Positions 6,622-15,176 of a stretch of DNA of 64,000 nucleotides are shown one piece after another. The notes under the pieces are model-generated. The model saw only the letters and a list, made by a program, of their open reading frames with translations, was not told the origin of the DNA and did not search any database. Every line of letters starts with the position of its first letter. Position 1 is the first letter of the stretch. This DNA comes from Mycobacterium sp. Root135 (lineage in GTDB: Bacteria; Actinomycetota; Actinomycetes; Mycobacteriales; Mycobacteriaceae): NCBI RefSeq assembly GCF_001426545.1, contig NZ_LMEZ01000008.1:376905-440904 (forward strand), written 5' to 3'. The translations under genes were made by a program, and so were the position numbers.

Positions 6622-8289
6622 TCAGTGCCGATTCGACGTCGCGGTGGCGTCCGGCCGGGGTGCGAAACGGGTCTGCCCGGGTCCCGCGGCCTTGGCCACG
6701 TACATCGCCGCGTCGGCGTCGCGGAGCAGTTCCAACGCCTCCCGGTGCTCGACGGCCTCTACCACGGCAACTCCGATGCTCGCGGTCACGGCGACGGTGG
6801 CCCCTCTGTAGTTGACGGGAGTCGCCGCGGCGCAGTGCAATTCGAGGATCAGTCCGTCGACGGTCCGTCGGTCGACGGGCGCGAAGAGCAGCACGAGGAA
6901 CTCGTCGCCGGCCAGCCGTGCGATGACGTCGTGGTCGCTCAGGGTGTCGCGCATGCGCGCGGCGACCGTGGTCAGTACCGCGTCACCTGCGCCGTGCCCG
7001 TGTGAGTCGTTGACGGCCTTCACCTTGTCCAAGTCCACGAACAACACTGCCTGGACGCGACGATCGGCGTCGGGGGCGATGGCGCTCGCCAGCCGACTTA
7101 GCGCGTAGGCCCGGTTGCGCAGACCGGTCATGGTGTCGTGACCGGCGGCGTGGGTCAGTTCCTCCCGGGCCAGCACCTGTGCCGTCACGTCGACGAAGGT
7201 GCAGAGGATCGGCGATCTCGGCGGGTCGTGCTGGTTCAGCAGCCGGACGCTCATGGACAGCCAGAGCCGACTGCCGTCCTGGCGATCGACGCCGATCACG
7301 TGATCTGTCTGCGGCGCACCGGATTCGAGCGTCAGTTGGATCGCCTTCAGTTCTCCGGCGATGAGTTTTCCGTCCTGGTCGAAGACGGGAATGTCGGCGG
7401 CGAATGGCGAGGTGCCTTCGGCGACGCCCTCGAAGATGCGCCACGCCGTCGGGTTGGCCGACGTCATCACTCCGTCCGGATCGAACACCACCACGCCGGC
7501 GTCCATGGCCGTGACCACGGACTCGAAGTGGCGCTCGGCGCGACGCAGGGCGGTCATGTCCGCGCATACGAGGACATGACCGTTGTCGGTTTCGGCGGCG
7601 GACACGCGAACCGATCGCATTGCGCCGTCGGCGGCGAAGTGCGTGGTCTGCAGTACGCCGCCAAGTGCCAGGACCGACCGAGCGTCGAGGCTGGTGCCGA
7701 CGGCCTCGCTCACCGGCCGTTCCAGTACGTCACCGAGGCGGCGGCCGTAGATCGTCTCGGCGGCGGCGTTCCAACTGGTCACCACGCCCTCTGCCGTGAC
7801 GCCGATGACCGCGTCGCTGACGTGGTCCAGCAGGGCCGCCTGACACTTGAGGAGCGTGGCGGCCTTGGCGCTGGTCAGGTCGCGGAAGGTGGTGACGATC
7901 GCCGGCCGGCCGTCCCAGTCGAAGCGCATCGAGGTGGCCTCCACGTCGCGCGCGGCTCGTCGGGGTCGGCCCATCACGACCTCCGAGGGCGTCGAGGAGT
8001 CGCCCTCCCTTTGCAGGTCGGAGAGTCGGCGTTCGACGCCGGGGTAGGAGTCTTCGTGGACGAATTCCGAGACTTGCCGGCCGACCAGCCCGACGGCAGG
8101 ATCAACGCTCATCCAGCGCACGGCCGCGGCGTTCGCGAAGACGATCGTCCCGTCCGCGTGAACGCAGATGCCGTCCGACGACATCTCCGCCAGGCGCTCG
8201 AAGCGATTTTGGAAGATTCGTGCGTCGTCGGAGCACGGATCGGCGGAATCCGTGTCATCGCTCCCCATGCATGGCCCCCGAGCGCTCAT
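6622..8289 (-). CDS. PAS-PAS-PAS-GGDEF diguanylate cyclase
   Basis: A 555-residue cytosolic signalling protein. Three PAS-type sensor domains occupy roughly residues 27-140, 148-245 and 252-375, followed by a GGDEF domain at about 385-540 that makes c-di-GMP from GTP. The active-site loop is RLAGDEFLVLL (AGDEF, an allowed variant), with the metal-binding LFVDLDKVKAVND upstream and SIGVAVV downstream. The product-inhibition site, RxxD five residues before the loop, reads SDHD, so the Arg is missing. No EAL domain is present. The ATG at 8289 has GGAAAG 6 nt upstream. Its place behind the aminotransferase gene (71-nt gap, same strand order reversed) suggests an independent unit. Confidence 0.9.
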   Translation of the reverse strand: MSARGPCMGSDDTDSADPCSDDARIFQNRFERLAEMSSDGICVHADGTIVFANAAAVRWMSVDPAVGLVGRQVSEFVHEDSYPGVERRLSDLQREGDSSTPSEVVMGRPRRAARDVEATSMRFDWDGRPAIVTTFRDLTSAKAATLLKCQAALLDHVSDAVIGVTAEGVVTSWNAAAETIYGRRLGDVLERPVSEAVGTSLDARSVLALGGVLQTTHFAADGAMRSVRVSAAETDNGHVLVCADMTALRRAERHFESVVTAMDAGVVVFDPDGVMTSANPTAWRIFEGVAEGTSPFAADIPVFDQDGKLIAGELKAIQLTLESGAPQTDHVIGVDRQDGSRLWLSMSVRLLNQHDPPRSPILCTFVDVTAQVLAREELTHAAGHDTMTGLRNRAYALSRLASAIAPDADRRVQAVLFVDLDKVKAVNDSHGHGAGDAVLTTVAARMRDTLSDHDVIARLAGDEFLVLLFAPVDRRTVDGLILELHCAAATPVNYRGATVAVTASIGVAVVEAVEHREALELLRDADAAMYVAKAAGPGQTRFAPRPDATATSNRH

Positions 8290-8360
8290 CGAACGCTTTC
8301 CAGGCTACGTGCCGTCCTGGTCCCGCAACGAACAATGCGCCGATGGGGGAATCGGCCGAC

Positions 8361-11228
8361 TCACCAGCCCGTGGCGAGAACCCGCTGGAGTGAGTCCACG
8401 AAGTAGTCCACCGATTCCTTAGAGATGACCATGGGCGGCTTGATCTTGAACACGTTTAGGTAGTCGCCGGTGGGTTGCATGACGACCCCGAGAGTAAGCA
8501 GGCGGTCGCAGATCGCGGCGGTCTCCTCGGTAGCTGGTTCGAGAGTGACTCGGTCGCGGACGAATTCGAGCCCCAGATAGAAGCCGGAGCCGTGGACGGT
8601 GCCGATGATCGGGTGGTCGTCGGCCAGCGCGAGAAGGCGGGCCTTGAGGTGCGCTCCTACGACGCGCGCGTTTTCCTGCAGCCCTTCCTGTTCGATCACG
8701 TCGAGCACGGCCATGCCGATCGCCGACGAGACCGGTGAGCCACCCGTGGAGGAGAAGAAGTAGCCCTCCGTGCGGTAGCGCTCAGCGATGTCGCGGCGGG
8801 TGACGACGACGCCGATCGGTTGCCCGCCGCCCACGGACTTCGCGACGGCCACAACGTCGGGAACGGCGTTTTGCTGCTGGAAGCCCCAGAACCATTCGCC
8901 GAGCCGGCCGTAGCCGACCTGCACCTCGTCGGCGATAGCCAGGCCACCGTGCCTGCGCACCGCGGCGTACACCTGAGCCAGGTAGCCGTCGGGTAGCGCG
9001 ACGCCGCCTGCGTTGCCGAAGTAGGACTCGCAGATGAAGCCGGCGGGAAGCTTTCCCGCGGCCGCCAAGTCGTCGAGGACCTGCACGGCCTCGGGGGCGT
9101 AGCGGGCGGCGTCGGCACCGCGGTGCACGCCGCGATACGAGTTCGCCGCGTCGACCGTGTGCACCCACGACGGCCGCGTGGCAAGGGCATTGGGGTTGTC
9201 GGCGATCGACGTCGAGACCGCGTCACTGGCATAGGTCCAGCCGTGATACGCCTCGCGCATCGCCACGATGTCGGCACGTCCGGTCGCGGCCATCGCGATG
9301 CGGATCGCGAGATCCGTTGCCTCCGAACCGGAATTGACGAAGAACACCGTGTCGAGCTCGTCGGGCAGCGTTGCGGATATCCGGTCCGCATATTCGGCGA
9401 TGACGCGATAGTTGAAGCGGGAGTTGGTGTTCAGCAGGTGCATCTGCCGGTTGGCCGCCTCGACCACCCTGGGGTGGGCGTGCCCGACCGAGGCGACGTT
9501 GTTGACCATGTCGAGGTAGACGCGGCCGTCGACGTCGGCGAGGTATTCCCGCCATCCCCGCTCGATGCGAGGCGGACGGGCGTAGTAGTGCTCCTGCACG
9601 TCGGCCAGTACGCGTTCACGCAGGGCGAGGGTGTCGTCGTCGACCTCGTCGACCGTTGCAGGCAGGCCGAGGCTCGGACCGGGATCGCCGGCGAGAAGCT
9701 GCCAGCCGACGGCGTACGCCGACGGCACCCGAAGCGGCACTTCGCTCGAATCGGCGCGGGTGAACTGGACGTCTATCGGGGTGCGGGCCGGCAGCTGCCC
9801 CCGGTCCCCGCCGGTGAATCGCACGGCATGCGCGCCGGTGACGATCGTGAAGCCGTCTTCGGTCGGCTCGAGGCGGCCGTCGGTCGGGACGGCGACGGTG
9901 GTGTCCTCGGCGAGCCACAGGGTGAGCGCCGTGGGCACGGTGGCCGGCGCAGCGGGCGTGCGGGCAGGGGCGCCCGCCAGCCGTGGACGCCATGCTGGCG
10001 CGACCGCCGCGGGTGCGCCGCCGTCCAACGCCGCCAGAGCGGCGTCGCCGAGTGCTCCCTGGTTCAACCAACGGCCCTCGTCGTTGAGCCGTGACGTCGT
10101 CCCCGCGTCGAGAATGACCGCGCCAGCCAGGCCGTCGACCAGGGGAGCGACGACCCACGTCGGACCCAATCGGGGCGCGAAACCCAGTGCGTGACGGATG
10201 CATTCGCCCATCACCTCGAACGGCACCGACGCCGCCTGCCGGAGGACCTGGAACTCGCGTTCCAACGCGGCGTCTGCGTACGCGTTCTTCGCGTCGAGGC
10301 GAACCTGCTGGCGGCCGCTCAGTGCCAACACCACCCCGCGAAGGGCGACCAGCGGCCAAATCGCGTCGACCTCGTCCTCGCTGAGCGGGCGAATCGAGTG
10401 GAAGGCGACGATGGCGGGCAGTGTATGGGCTGGGGTGAGGCCGTCGTGATGCAGCAACGAGGAGACGGTGACGGCGATTTCGCCGACGGCCCACGATTCG
10501 GCGACGTCTCCGAAGTCGATGACGGCGTCGGGCAAGTCGCCGGGCCTACCGATCACATTGTCGTCGGTGATGTCGAAGTGCCCGAGCTGGGTGGGCAGGC
10601 GCGAGGACACCGCGTCGAGGCGGCGCTGCGCCGATTCGGCGACGGCGGAGGCGAACTGGCGCACCTCGGTGTCGGACTCGTCGGGTGCGAGCGTCGCGAT
10701 GACGCGCTCGGCGTGGCGCAGATCCCACTGCAGCACGCGGTCGGACGCCGGGTGGCTGAGGTCGGCGAGCGCGACGCTCACCTTCGCCGCGAGCTCTCCC
10801 ATCCGGGCCACCGTGGCGGGGGAGAGGTAGCCCGACCCCATCAGGGTGGTGCCGGAGACGTGGGTGATGACGCGGGCGTGGATGCGGCCCTGAGAGGTGT
10901 TCCACCATGCGGACATCGGTCCACGCGGGCCCTCGACCACCTGAGGGACTCGCAGCGTCGGCTCGCGCTCGGCGACGGTCGCGGCGGCGAGGTCCTGCAA
11001 GTCGATCTCGGCCTCGCTGAAGACGGGGTTGCTGAGCTTGAGGACGCCGATCGGCGCGGTGTTCGCGACGTCGGACACCACGAAGTTCTGATCCTGCTGA
11101 CTCCCCAGTTCGGTGACGTGGCAGGCCATCCCGAACGTTTCGTCCATCAGGCGCCGAGCCTCGTCGATCGAGAGGGTCGGCGTGGGCAGCTCGGGGTTGG
11201 CGAAGAAGTTGAAAACCTGCTCGGTCAT
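8361..11228 (-). CDS. Fusion of APH-like kinase, degenerate M23-like region and class-III aminotransferase/phospholyase
   Basis: A 955-residue multidomain protein. Residues about 20-330 form an aminoglycoside phosphotransferase/homoserine kinase type II-like kinase with catalytic HFDITDDN (about 217) and the metal-binding IDFGD (about 238). Residues about 350-510 resemble a LytM/M23 beta fold (VAPLVDGLAGAVILDAG) without visible zinc ligands. Residues about 540-955 are a class-III PLP aminotransferase with the Lys797 Schiff base in VAKSVGGGQPIG and ADEVQVGYG before it. This domain order is known from proteins related to ethanolamine-phosphate and 5-phosphohydroxylysine phospholyases, suggesting an amino alcohol is phosphorylated and then eliminated. 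The ATG at 11228 follows the amidase stop by 44 nt; they are likely one operon. A longer in-frame reading is amidase shadow. Confidence 0.85.
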   Translation of the reverse strand: MTEQVFNFFANPELPTPTLSIDEARRLMDETFGMACHVTELGSQQDQNFVVSDVANTAPIGVLKLSNPVFSEAEIDLQDLAAATVAEREPTLRVPQVVEGPRGPMSAWWNTSQGRIHARVITHVSGTTLMGSGYLSPATVARMGELAAKVSVALADLSHPASDRVLQWDLRHAERVIATLAPDESDTEVRQFASAVAESAQRRLDAVSSRLPTQLGHFDITDDNVIGRPGDLPDAVIDFGDVAESWAVGEIAVTVSSLLHHDGLTPAHTLPAIVAFHSIRPLSEDEVDAIWPLVALRGVVLALSGRQQVRLDAKNAYADAALEREFQVLRQAASVPFEVMGECIRHALGFAPRLGPTWVVAPLVDGLAGAVILDAGTTSRLNDEGRWLNQGALGDAALAALDGGAPAAVAPAWRPRLAGAPARTPAAPATVPTALTLWLAEDTTVAVPTDGRLEPTEDGFTIVTGAHAVRFTGGDRGQLPARTPIDVQFTRADSSEVPLRVPSAYAVGWQLLAGDPGPSLGLPATVDEVDDDTLALRERVLADVQEHYYARPPRIERGWREYLADVDGRVYLDMVNNVASVGHAHPRVVEAANRQMHLLNTNSRFNYRVIAEYADRISATLPDELDTVFFVNSGSEATDLAIRIAMAATGRADIVAMREAYHGWTYASDAVSTSIADNPNALATRPSWVHTVDAANSYRGVHRGADAARYAPEAVQVLDDLAAAGKLPAGFICESYFGNAGGVALPDGYLAQVYAAVRRHGGLAIADEVQVGYGRLGEWFWGFQQQNAVPDVVAVAKSVGGGQPIGVVVTRRDIAERYRTEGYFFSSTGGSPVSSAIGMAVLDVIEQEGLQENARVVGAHLKARLLALADDHPIIGTVHGSGFYLGLEFVRDRVTLEPATEETAAICDRLLTLGVVMQPTGDYLNVFKIKPPMVISKESVDYFVDSLQRVLATGW

Positions 11229-11272
11229 GGGTGTTTCGTCACTCTCTCTCGAAGACGGTGCGGCCGACGCGC

Positions 11273-13267
11273 TCACAGCGGTGACCCGGCGGTGCTGGCA
11301 AGTGTCCCGGCCACGGCGCCGTCGGCGCTGCGGGCGACGACGACGATCAATGGTCCGTATGGTGCGCGCCACTCGCTGTGCGGGGCGCGGTGGCCGTTCC
11401 CCGGGATGGTGCCGGTGGCAACGCCCTCGGTGAAGTCGAGCCGCACGCGAACCCCGTCGACGAAGGCCTCGACGTCCGCTGCGGCACCAGTGGTCACCTC
11501 GACGCGGAAGGTGAGTTCGTCGACGCCGACGACGGCAACGGATAGTTCGCCGTCGGCGCTGTCGAGCGGGCGCTCGAAGACTCGCTCGTCGGACAGCGCG
11601 GGGGTGCGGGCGGGCGCGACGCGTCGAGTCCGGAGCGCCTCGACGGAGCGCCCGAGGCGCAGCAGGGTGGTGTCCGAATAGGCGGCGCCGGCCACGGTCA
11701 GTCCGACGGGCATCCCGGTGTCGTCCATCGTGCCCATCGGGATCGTCACGGTGGGAATGCCAAGGTGGCGGGGGACCAGGTTGCCGTTGGACACCCACAC
11801 CCCGTTGCGCCAGGCGACGTCGGCCGAGGCGGGGTTCACGTCGGCGTCGGCGGGGCCGACGTCGGCGGCCGCCGGGAAGACGACAGCGTCGAATCCGTTG
11901 GCGTGCAACCACTCCTCGAAGTCGACGCGACGCGTCTCCTCGAGCCCACGCATCCCCGCCTCCACGAACGGGATGTCGTGCCACGGCGTCACTCCGTCGG
12001 CGGCGAGGTGCACGTAGTCCGCGAGGTCGTAGGCGACGTCGAACGGGAGGACGCCGTACTGATCCGGCAGGGCACCAGTGGGCGCCGGGAAGATGCGGGC
12101 GGGATCAACCTCGGACATGCCGCTGAGGCCTGGCTGACCGTTCGACCGCAGGAACCCGTCGAATGCCCAGACCGACAGCGCGCCGAGCTCCTGGGAGAGG
12201 AATTCGGCGGGAACGATGCCGCGGTCGACCATCGTCCGGGATTCCGGATGTAGGCCCTCGTAGTTCTCGACGACGGGGAAGTCGGTCTCGACGACCTCCG
12301 CGCCGGCAGCCACCAGATCGTCACGCATGCTCTGCCACAGGGCCATCACCGAGTTGCGGGTGTGGATCGGGTGGGCGCTGCCGGGATCGCCGTTGACGTA
12401 GAGCCGGGGTACCGCGAGCCGAAGACCGCCCAACGGCAGCGTGGGTAGGCCGACGTACGACTCGGGCCGCACCTCGGACGCCGCGGGCAGGTCGACCCAG
12501 TCCTGCTGACGCCACAGGTCACCGTCGACGACCGGGTCGTCGGCCACGACGGCGTCGAGGAGGTGCAACAGGTCGTCGACCGAGCGGGCATGCGGTACGA
12601 CGACGTCCATCGTGGGCACCAACGGCCAGTTTCCGCGTACCGAGATCACTCCGCGGGACGGGGTGTACGCGACCAGCGCGTTGTTCGACGCGGGAGCACG
12701 GCCGGAGGACCACGTCTCCTCGGCGAGACCGAACGCGGCGAAGCTCGCCGCCGTCGCCGTGCCGGAGCCGTTCGACGACCCCGATCCGAACGCTGCCGTG
12801 AGAAACTCTGCGTTGTAAGGACTTTCGGCGCGGCCGTAGAGTCCGCGTTGCATTCCGCCGGCCGCCATGGGTGGCATGTTCGTCAGCCCGAGGCAGATCG
12901 CCCCGGCCGCGCGCAGCCGGGCGACGGCGAACGCGTCGTCGGTGGCGACGAGGCTCGCGAATGCCGGTGAACCGGCCGTCACGGGCAGGCCGCGCACCTT
13001 GTAGCTGGCCTTCGCCGTGAACGGGATGCCGTCTAGCGGACCGAGGGTCTGCCGGCGGGCTCGGCGAACGTCCGAGGCGCGAGCGTCCGCGAATGCCGAC
13101 GGGTTGAGCACCGGCACCGAGTTCAGTGCGATCCCGGACCGGTCATAGTGGCCGATCCGGTTCAGGTAGCGCGCCACCAGTTCGACGCTCGTCACCGTGC
13201 CGTCCGCGAGGGCGCCGCACAAGCGGTCGACGTCGGCCTCGGCGACGGTGAATTCGGCGATGATCAT
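11273..13267 (-). CDS. Amidase signature family hydrolase
   Basis: A 664-residue amidase-signature enzyme (AS family), longer than the usual 450-520 because of an extra C-terminal domain of about 110 residues rich in beta strands. The Ser-cisSer-Lys triad is intact: Lys86 in PFTAKAS, Ser164 in FGSGSSNGSG and Ser188 in TWSSGRAPAS, with the 24-residue spacing seen in fatty acid amide hydrolase. No signal peptide is visible, so it should act in the cytosol. It is the first gene of a minus-strand pair with the kinase-aminotransferase and is divergent from the TetR gene. Possible roles are release of an amino alcohol or diamine from an amide; the substrate is not shown by the sequence. An ATG 18 nt upstream (MCFSAV) is a less likely start. 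Confidence 0.85.
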   Translation of the reverse strand: MIIAEFTVAEADVDRLCGALADGTVTSVELVARYLNRIGHYDRSGIALNSVPVLNPSAFADARASDVRRARRQTLGPLDGIPFTAKASYKVRGLPVTAGSPAFASLVATDDAFAVARLRAAGAICLGLTNMPPMAAGGMQRGLYGRAESPYNAEFLTAAFGSGSSNGSGTATAASFAAFGLAEETWSSGRAPASNNALVAYTPSRGVISVRGNWPLVPTMDVVVPHARSVDDLLHLLDAVVADDPVVDGDLWRQQDWVDLPAASEVRPESYVGLPTLPLGGLRLAVPRLYVNGDPGSAHPIHTRNSVMALWQSMRDDLVAAGAEVVETDFPVVENYEGLHPESRTMVDRGIVPAEFLSQELGALSVWAFDGFLRSNGQPGLSGMSEVDPARIFPAPTGALPDQYGVLPFDVAYDLADYVHLAADGVTPWHDIPFVEAGMRGLEETRRVDFEEWLHANGFDAVVFPAAADVGPADADVNPASADVAWRNGVWVSNGNLVPRHLGIPTVTIPMGTMDDTGMPVGLTVAGAAYSDTTLLRLGRSVEALRTRRVAPARTPALSDERVFERPLDSADGELSVAVVGVDELTFRVEVTTGAAADVEAFVDGVRVRLDFTEGVATGTIPGNGHRAPHSEWRAPYGPLIVVVARSADGAVAGTLASTAGSPL

Positions 13268-13268
13268 G

Positions 13269-13290
13269 ACAGCACTAAAACACACGCTGT
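13269..13290. promoter_or_regulatory. Candidate TetR operator between the divergent amidase and TetR genes
   Basis: ACAGC (13269-13273) is mirrored by GCTGT (13286-13290) around an AT-rich 12-nt centre, immediately before the amidase start codon. Position in the divergent region and dyad symmetry make it a candidate site for the neighbouring TetR protein. The arms are short, so this is tentative. Confidence 0.3.
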
Positions 13291-13374
13291 AGGTTTACGG
13301 AATGGGCAAGGCGGCGACGCCAGCCGAGGCGTACCGGCGCCGGCCCGCTCACGCCCGCCCGAGAGGAGACGGAC

Positions 13375-14013
13375 ATCGGACGACCACCTCGCGCAATACT
13401 CAGTCGCGACCTCATCGCCCGCACCGCCCTGGCCCTGGTCGACCGGCACGGCGTAGAGGGTGCCAGCATGCGGCGCGTCGCGCAGAAACTGGGCGTGAAC
13501 CCCACCTCGCTCTACAACCACGTCGCCGACCGGGCGGCGATGATCGAAGACCTTCGCGCCCTGGTGTCGGCCAACATAGATTCGGCGCCCCTGCGCGAAC
13601 TGCCTTGGGAGGAAGGGCTTCTCGCGTGGGCCAGGTCCTACCGAGTGGCCTTCGCGCGGCATCACCGCGCGGTGCCCCTACTCATGACCACACGTGCGTC
13701 CGCGCCGGTGTTGCTGGCGGAGTACGAGGACTTCGCTATCGCGGCAGAGGCAGTCGGGTGGCCGAGCGCGGAGGTATTACCGCTGTTGACCGCGTTCGAA
13801 TCCTTCATCCTCGGCAGCGTGCTGGACATGTCCGGGCCCAGCATAGTGTTCGATCCGGCTGGCCAGGAGGAACGCTTCCCGCGCCTGGCCGCCGCCTACG
13901 AGACACTGCAGGACGAAGACCCCGACGATCCCATCGCCACTCGCGCGTTCGAGCGGGGTCTGGCGATGCTGGTCGCATCGGCACGTCCGCCGCGCCCCAA
14001 GCGCAAACGATGA
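13375..14013 (+). CDS. TetR family regulator with an apparent ATC start codon
   Basis: A 212-residue TetR-type repressor. The N-terminal helix-turn-helix starts with GRPPRAILSRDLIARTA and continues through MRRVAQKLGVNPTSLYNHV at about residues 32-50. The reading frame needed for a complete DNA-binding domain has no ATG, GTG or TTG upstream of the internal Met32; a stop at 13276 closes the frame further up. AGGAG at 13364-13368 sits 6 nt before ATC at 13375, exactly where the family's initiator would be. Either AUC is the start codon or a base has changed from ATG. Starting at Met32 would delete the first helices. It is followed after 55 nt by agmatine deiminase and probably controls both sides of the divergent cluster. 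Confidence 0.8.
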   Translation: MGRPPRAILSRDLIARTALALVDRHGVEGASMRRVAQKLGVNPTSLYNHVADRAAMIEDLRALVSANIDSAPLRELPWEEGLLAWARSYRVAFARHHRAVPLLMTTRASAPVLLAEYEDFAIAAEAVGWPSAEVLPLLTAFESFILGSVLDMSGPSIVFDPAGQEERFPRLAAAYETLQDEDPDDPIATRAFERGLAMLVASARPPRPKRKR

Positions 14014-14068
14014 CCTACCTCGCGCGCAATCCCTTGCAAGCATTGATTCCTCGAGAAGGACGGTACTC

Positions 14069-15106
14069 ATGACCTGGCGCATGCCATCAGAAACGGCCCC
14101 CCACGACCGAACGTGGATGGCCTTCCCCCGGGAGGGCTTCACCATGGGCGACAGCGCCGCCGGGCGGGAGGAGTGCTACGCCGCGTGGACCGAGGTCGCG
14201 CACGCCGTCGCCGAATTCGAACCGGTCAGCATGGTGGTCGACCCCACCGAGATCGAGCGGGCACGACGAATGTTGTCCTCCGCGGTCGACATCGTCGAGT
14301 TGCCACTCGACGAATTCTGGATGCGTGACTTCGGGCCCACCTTCGTCGTCGACGACGACCGTCCCAATGTGCTTGGCGCAGTGGACTGGACGTTCAACGG
14401 ATGGGGCTCACCGGACTGGGCGGAATGGACGAAGTCGGCCGAGGTCGTCCGCGGGGTGGCCCCACTGGTCGGCGCCGAGATCGTCAGCTCGACGCTCGTC
14501 AACGAGGGCGGCGGGATCCACGTCGACGGAGCGGGAACGGTGTTGCTCACCGAGACGGTGCAGCTCGACCCGCGCCGGAATCCGTACGCCGACAAGCGTC
14601 GCGTCGAAGCGGAGCTGGAACGCACGATCGGGGCCACGCACGCAATCTGGCTGCGGCGCGGCCTTACTCGGGACTACGAGAGCCTTGGCACCAACGGCCA
14701 CGTCGACATCGTGGCGACCATCCCGTCACCGGGCCGCCTCCTCGTGCACGCTCAAACCGACCCCGGGCACCCCGACCACGAGGTGAGCAGGGACGTCCGT
14801 GCCGCCCTCGAGGCGACGACGGACGCCGCGGGACGCACGTGGGACGTCGTCGACGTGCCCGCTCCGGCCACCCTTCGCGACGCCCATGGCTTCGTCGACT
14901 GGAGCTACGTCAACCACCACGTCGTCAACGGCGGCGTGATCGCCTGCGGTTTCGGAGAGTCGGTGGCCGACCAACGCGCCAGCGAATTGCTCGGCGAGGC
15001 CTACCCCGGTCGGCGGGTGGTGACCGTCGACGCGCGGCCGATCTTCGCGCGCGGCGGCGGCGTCCACTGCATCACGCAGCAGCAGCCCCGAGTCGGGGGG
15101 TCCTAG
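14069..15106 (+). CDS. aguA: Agmatine deiminase (peptidylarginine deiminase-type)
   Basis: A 345-residue agmatine deiminase, which converts agmatine to N-carbamoylputrescine and ammonia in the cytosol. The pentein-fold catalytic residues are present: EFWMRDFGP near residue 85, NEGGGIHVDG near 150, NGHVDIVA near 215 and the nucleophile Cys334 in GGGVHCITQQQP at the C-terminus. Length agrees with the family (340-370). AGAAGGA lies about 9 nt before the ATG, and the gene follows the TetR gene by 55 nt, so they likely form one transcript. The usual partner AguB (nitrilase family) is not adjacent; the amidase across the divergent region is a candidate substitute. Confidence 0.9.
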   Translation: MTWRMPSETAPHDRTWMAFPREGFTMGDSAAGREECYAAWTEVAHAVAEFEPVSMVVDPTEIERARRMLSSAVDIVELPLDEFWMRDFGPTFVVDDDRPNVLGAVDWTFNGWGSPDWAEWTKSAEVVRGVAPLVGAEIVSSTLVNEGGGIHVDGAGTVLLTETVQLDPRRNPYADKRRVEAELERTIGATHAIWLRRGLTRDYESLGTNGHVDIVATIPSPGRLLVHAQTDPGHPDHEVSRDVRAALEATTDAAGRTWDVVDVPAPATLRDAHGFVDWSYVNHHVVNGGVIACGFGESVADQRASELLGEAYPGRRVVTVDARPIFARGGGVHCITQQQPRVGGS

Positions 15107-15127
15107 CGAGCCCACCCGGAAGAGTGG

Positions 15128-15176
15128 GGACCGATCCTCAGACGTGCAGCTGCCGCATCGCGTCGAGGATCGGTCC
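15128..15176. terminator. Long hairpin between convergent aguA and GAF-ANTAR genes
   Basis: GGACCGATCCTC at 15128-15139 is mirrored exactly by GAGGATCGGTCC at 15165-15176, and GACG/CGTC extends the stem inside with one bulged base. It covers the stop codon region of the minus-strand gene and begins 21 nt after the aguA stop, so it could terminate both transcripts. No T-tract follows, as is usual in mycobacteria. Confidence 0.5.
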
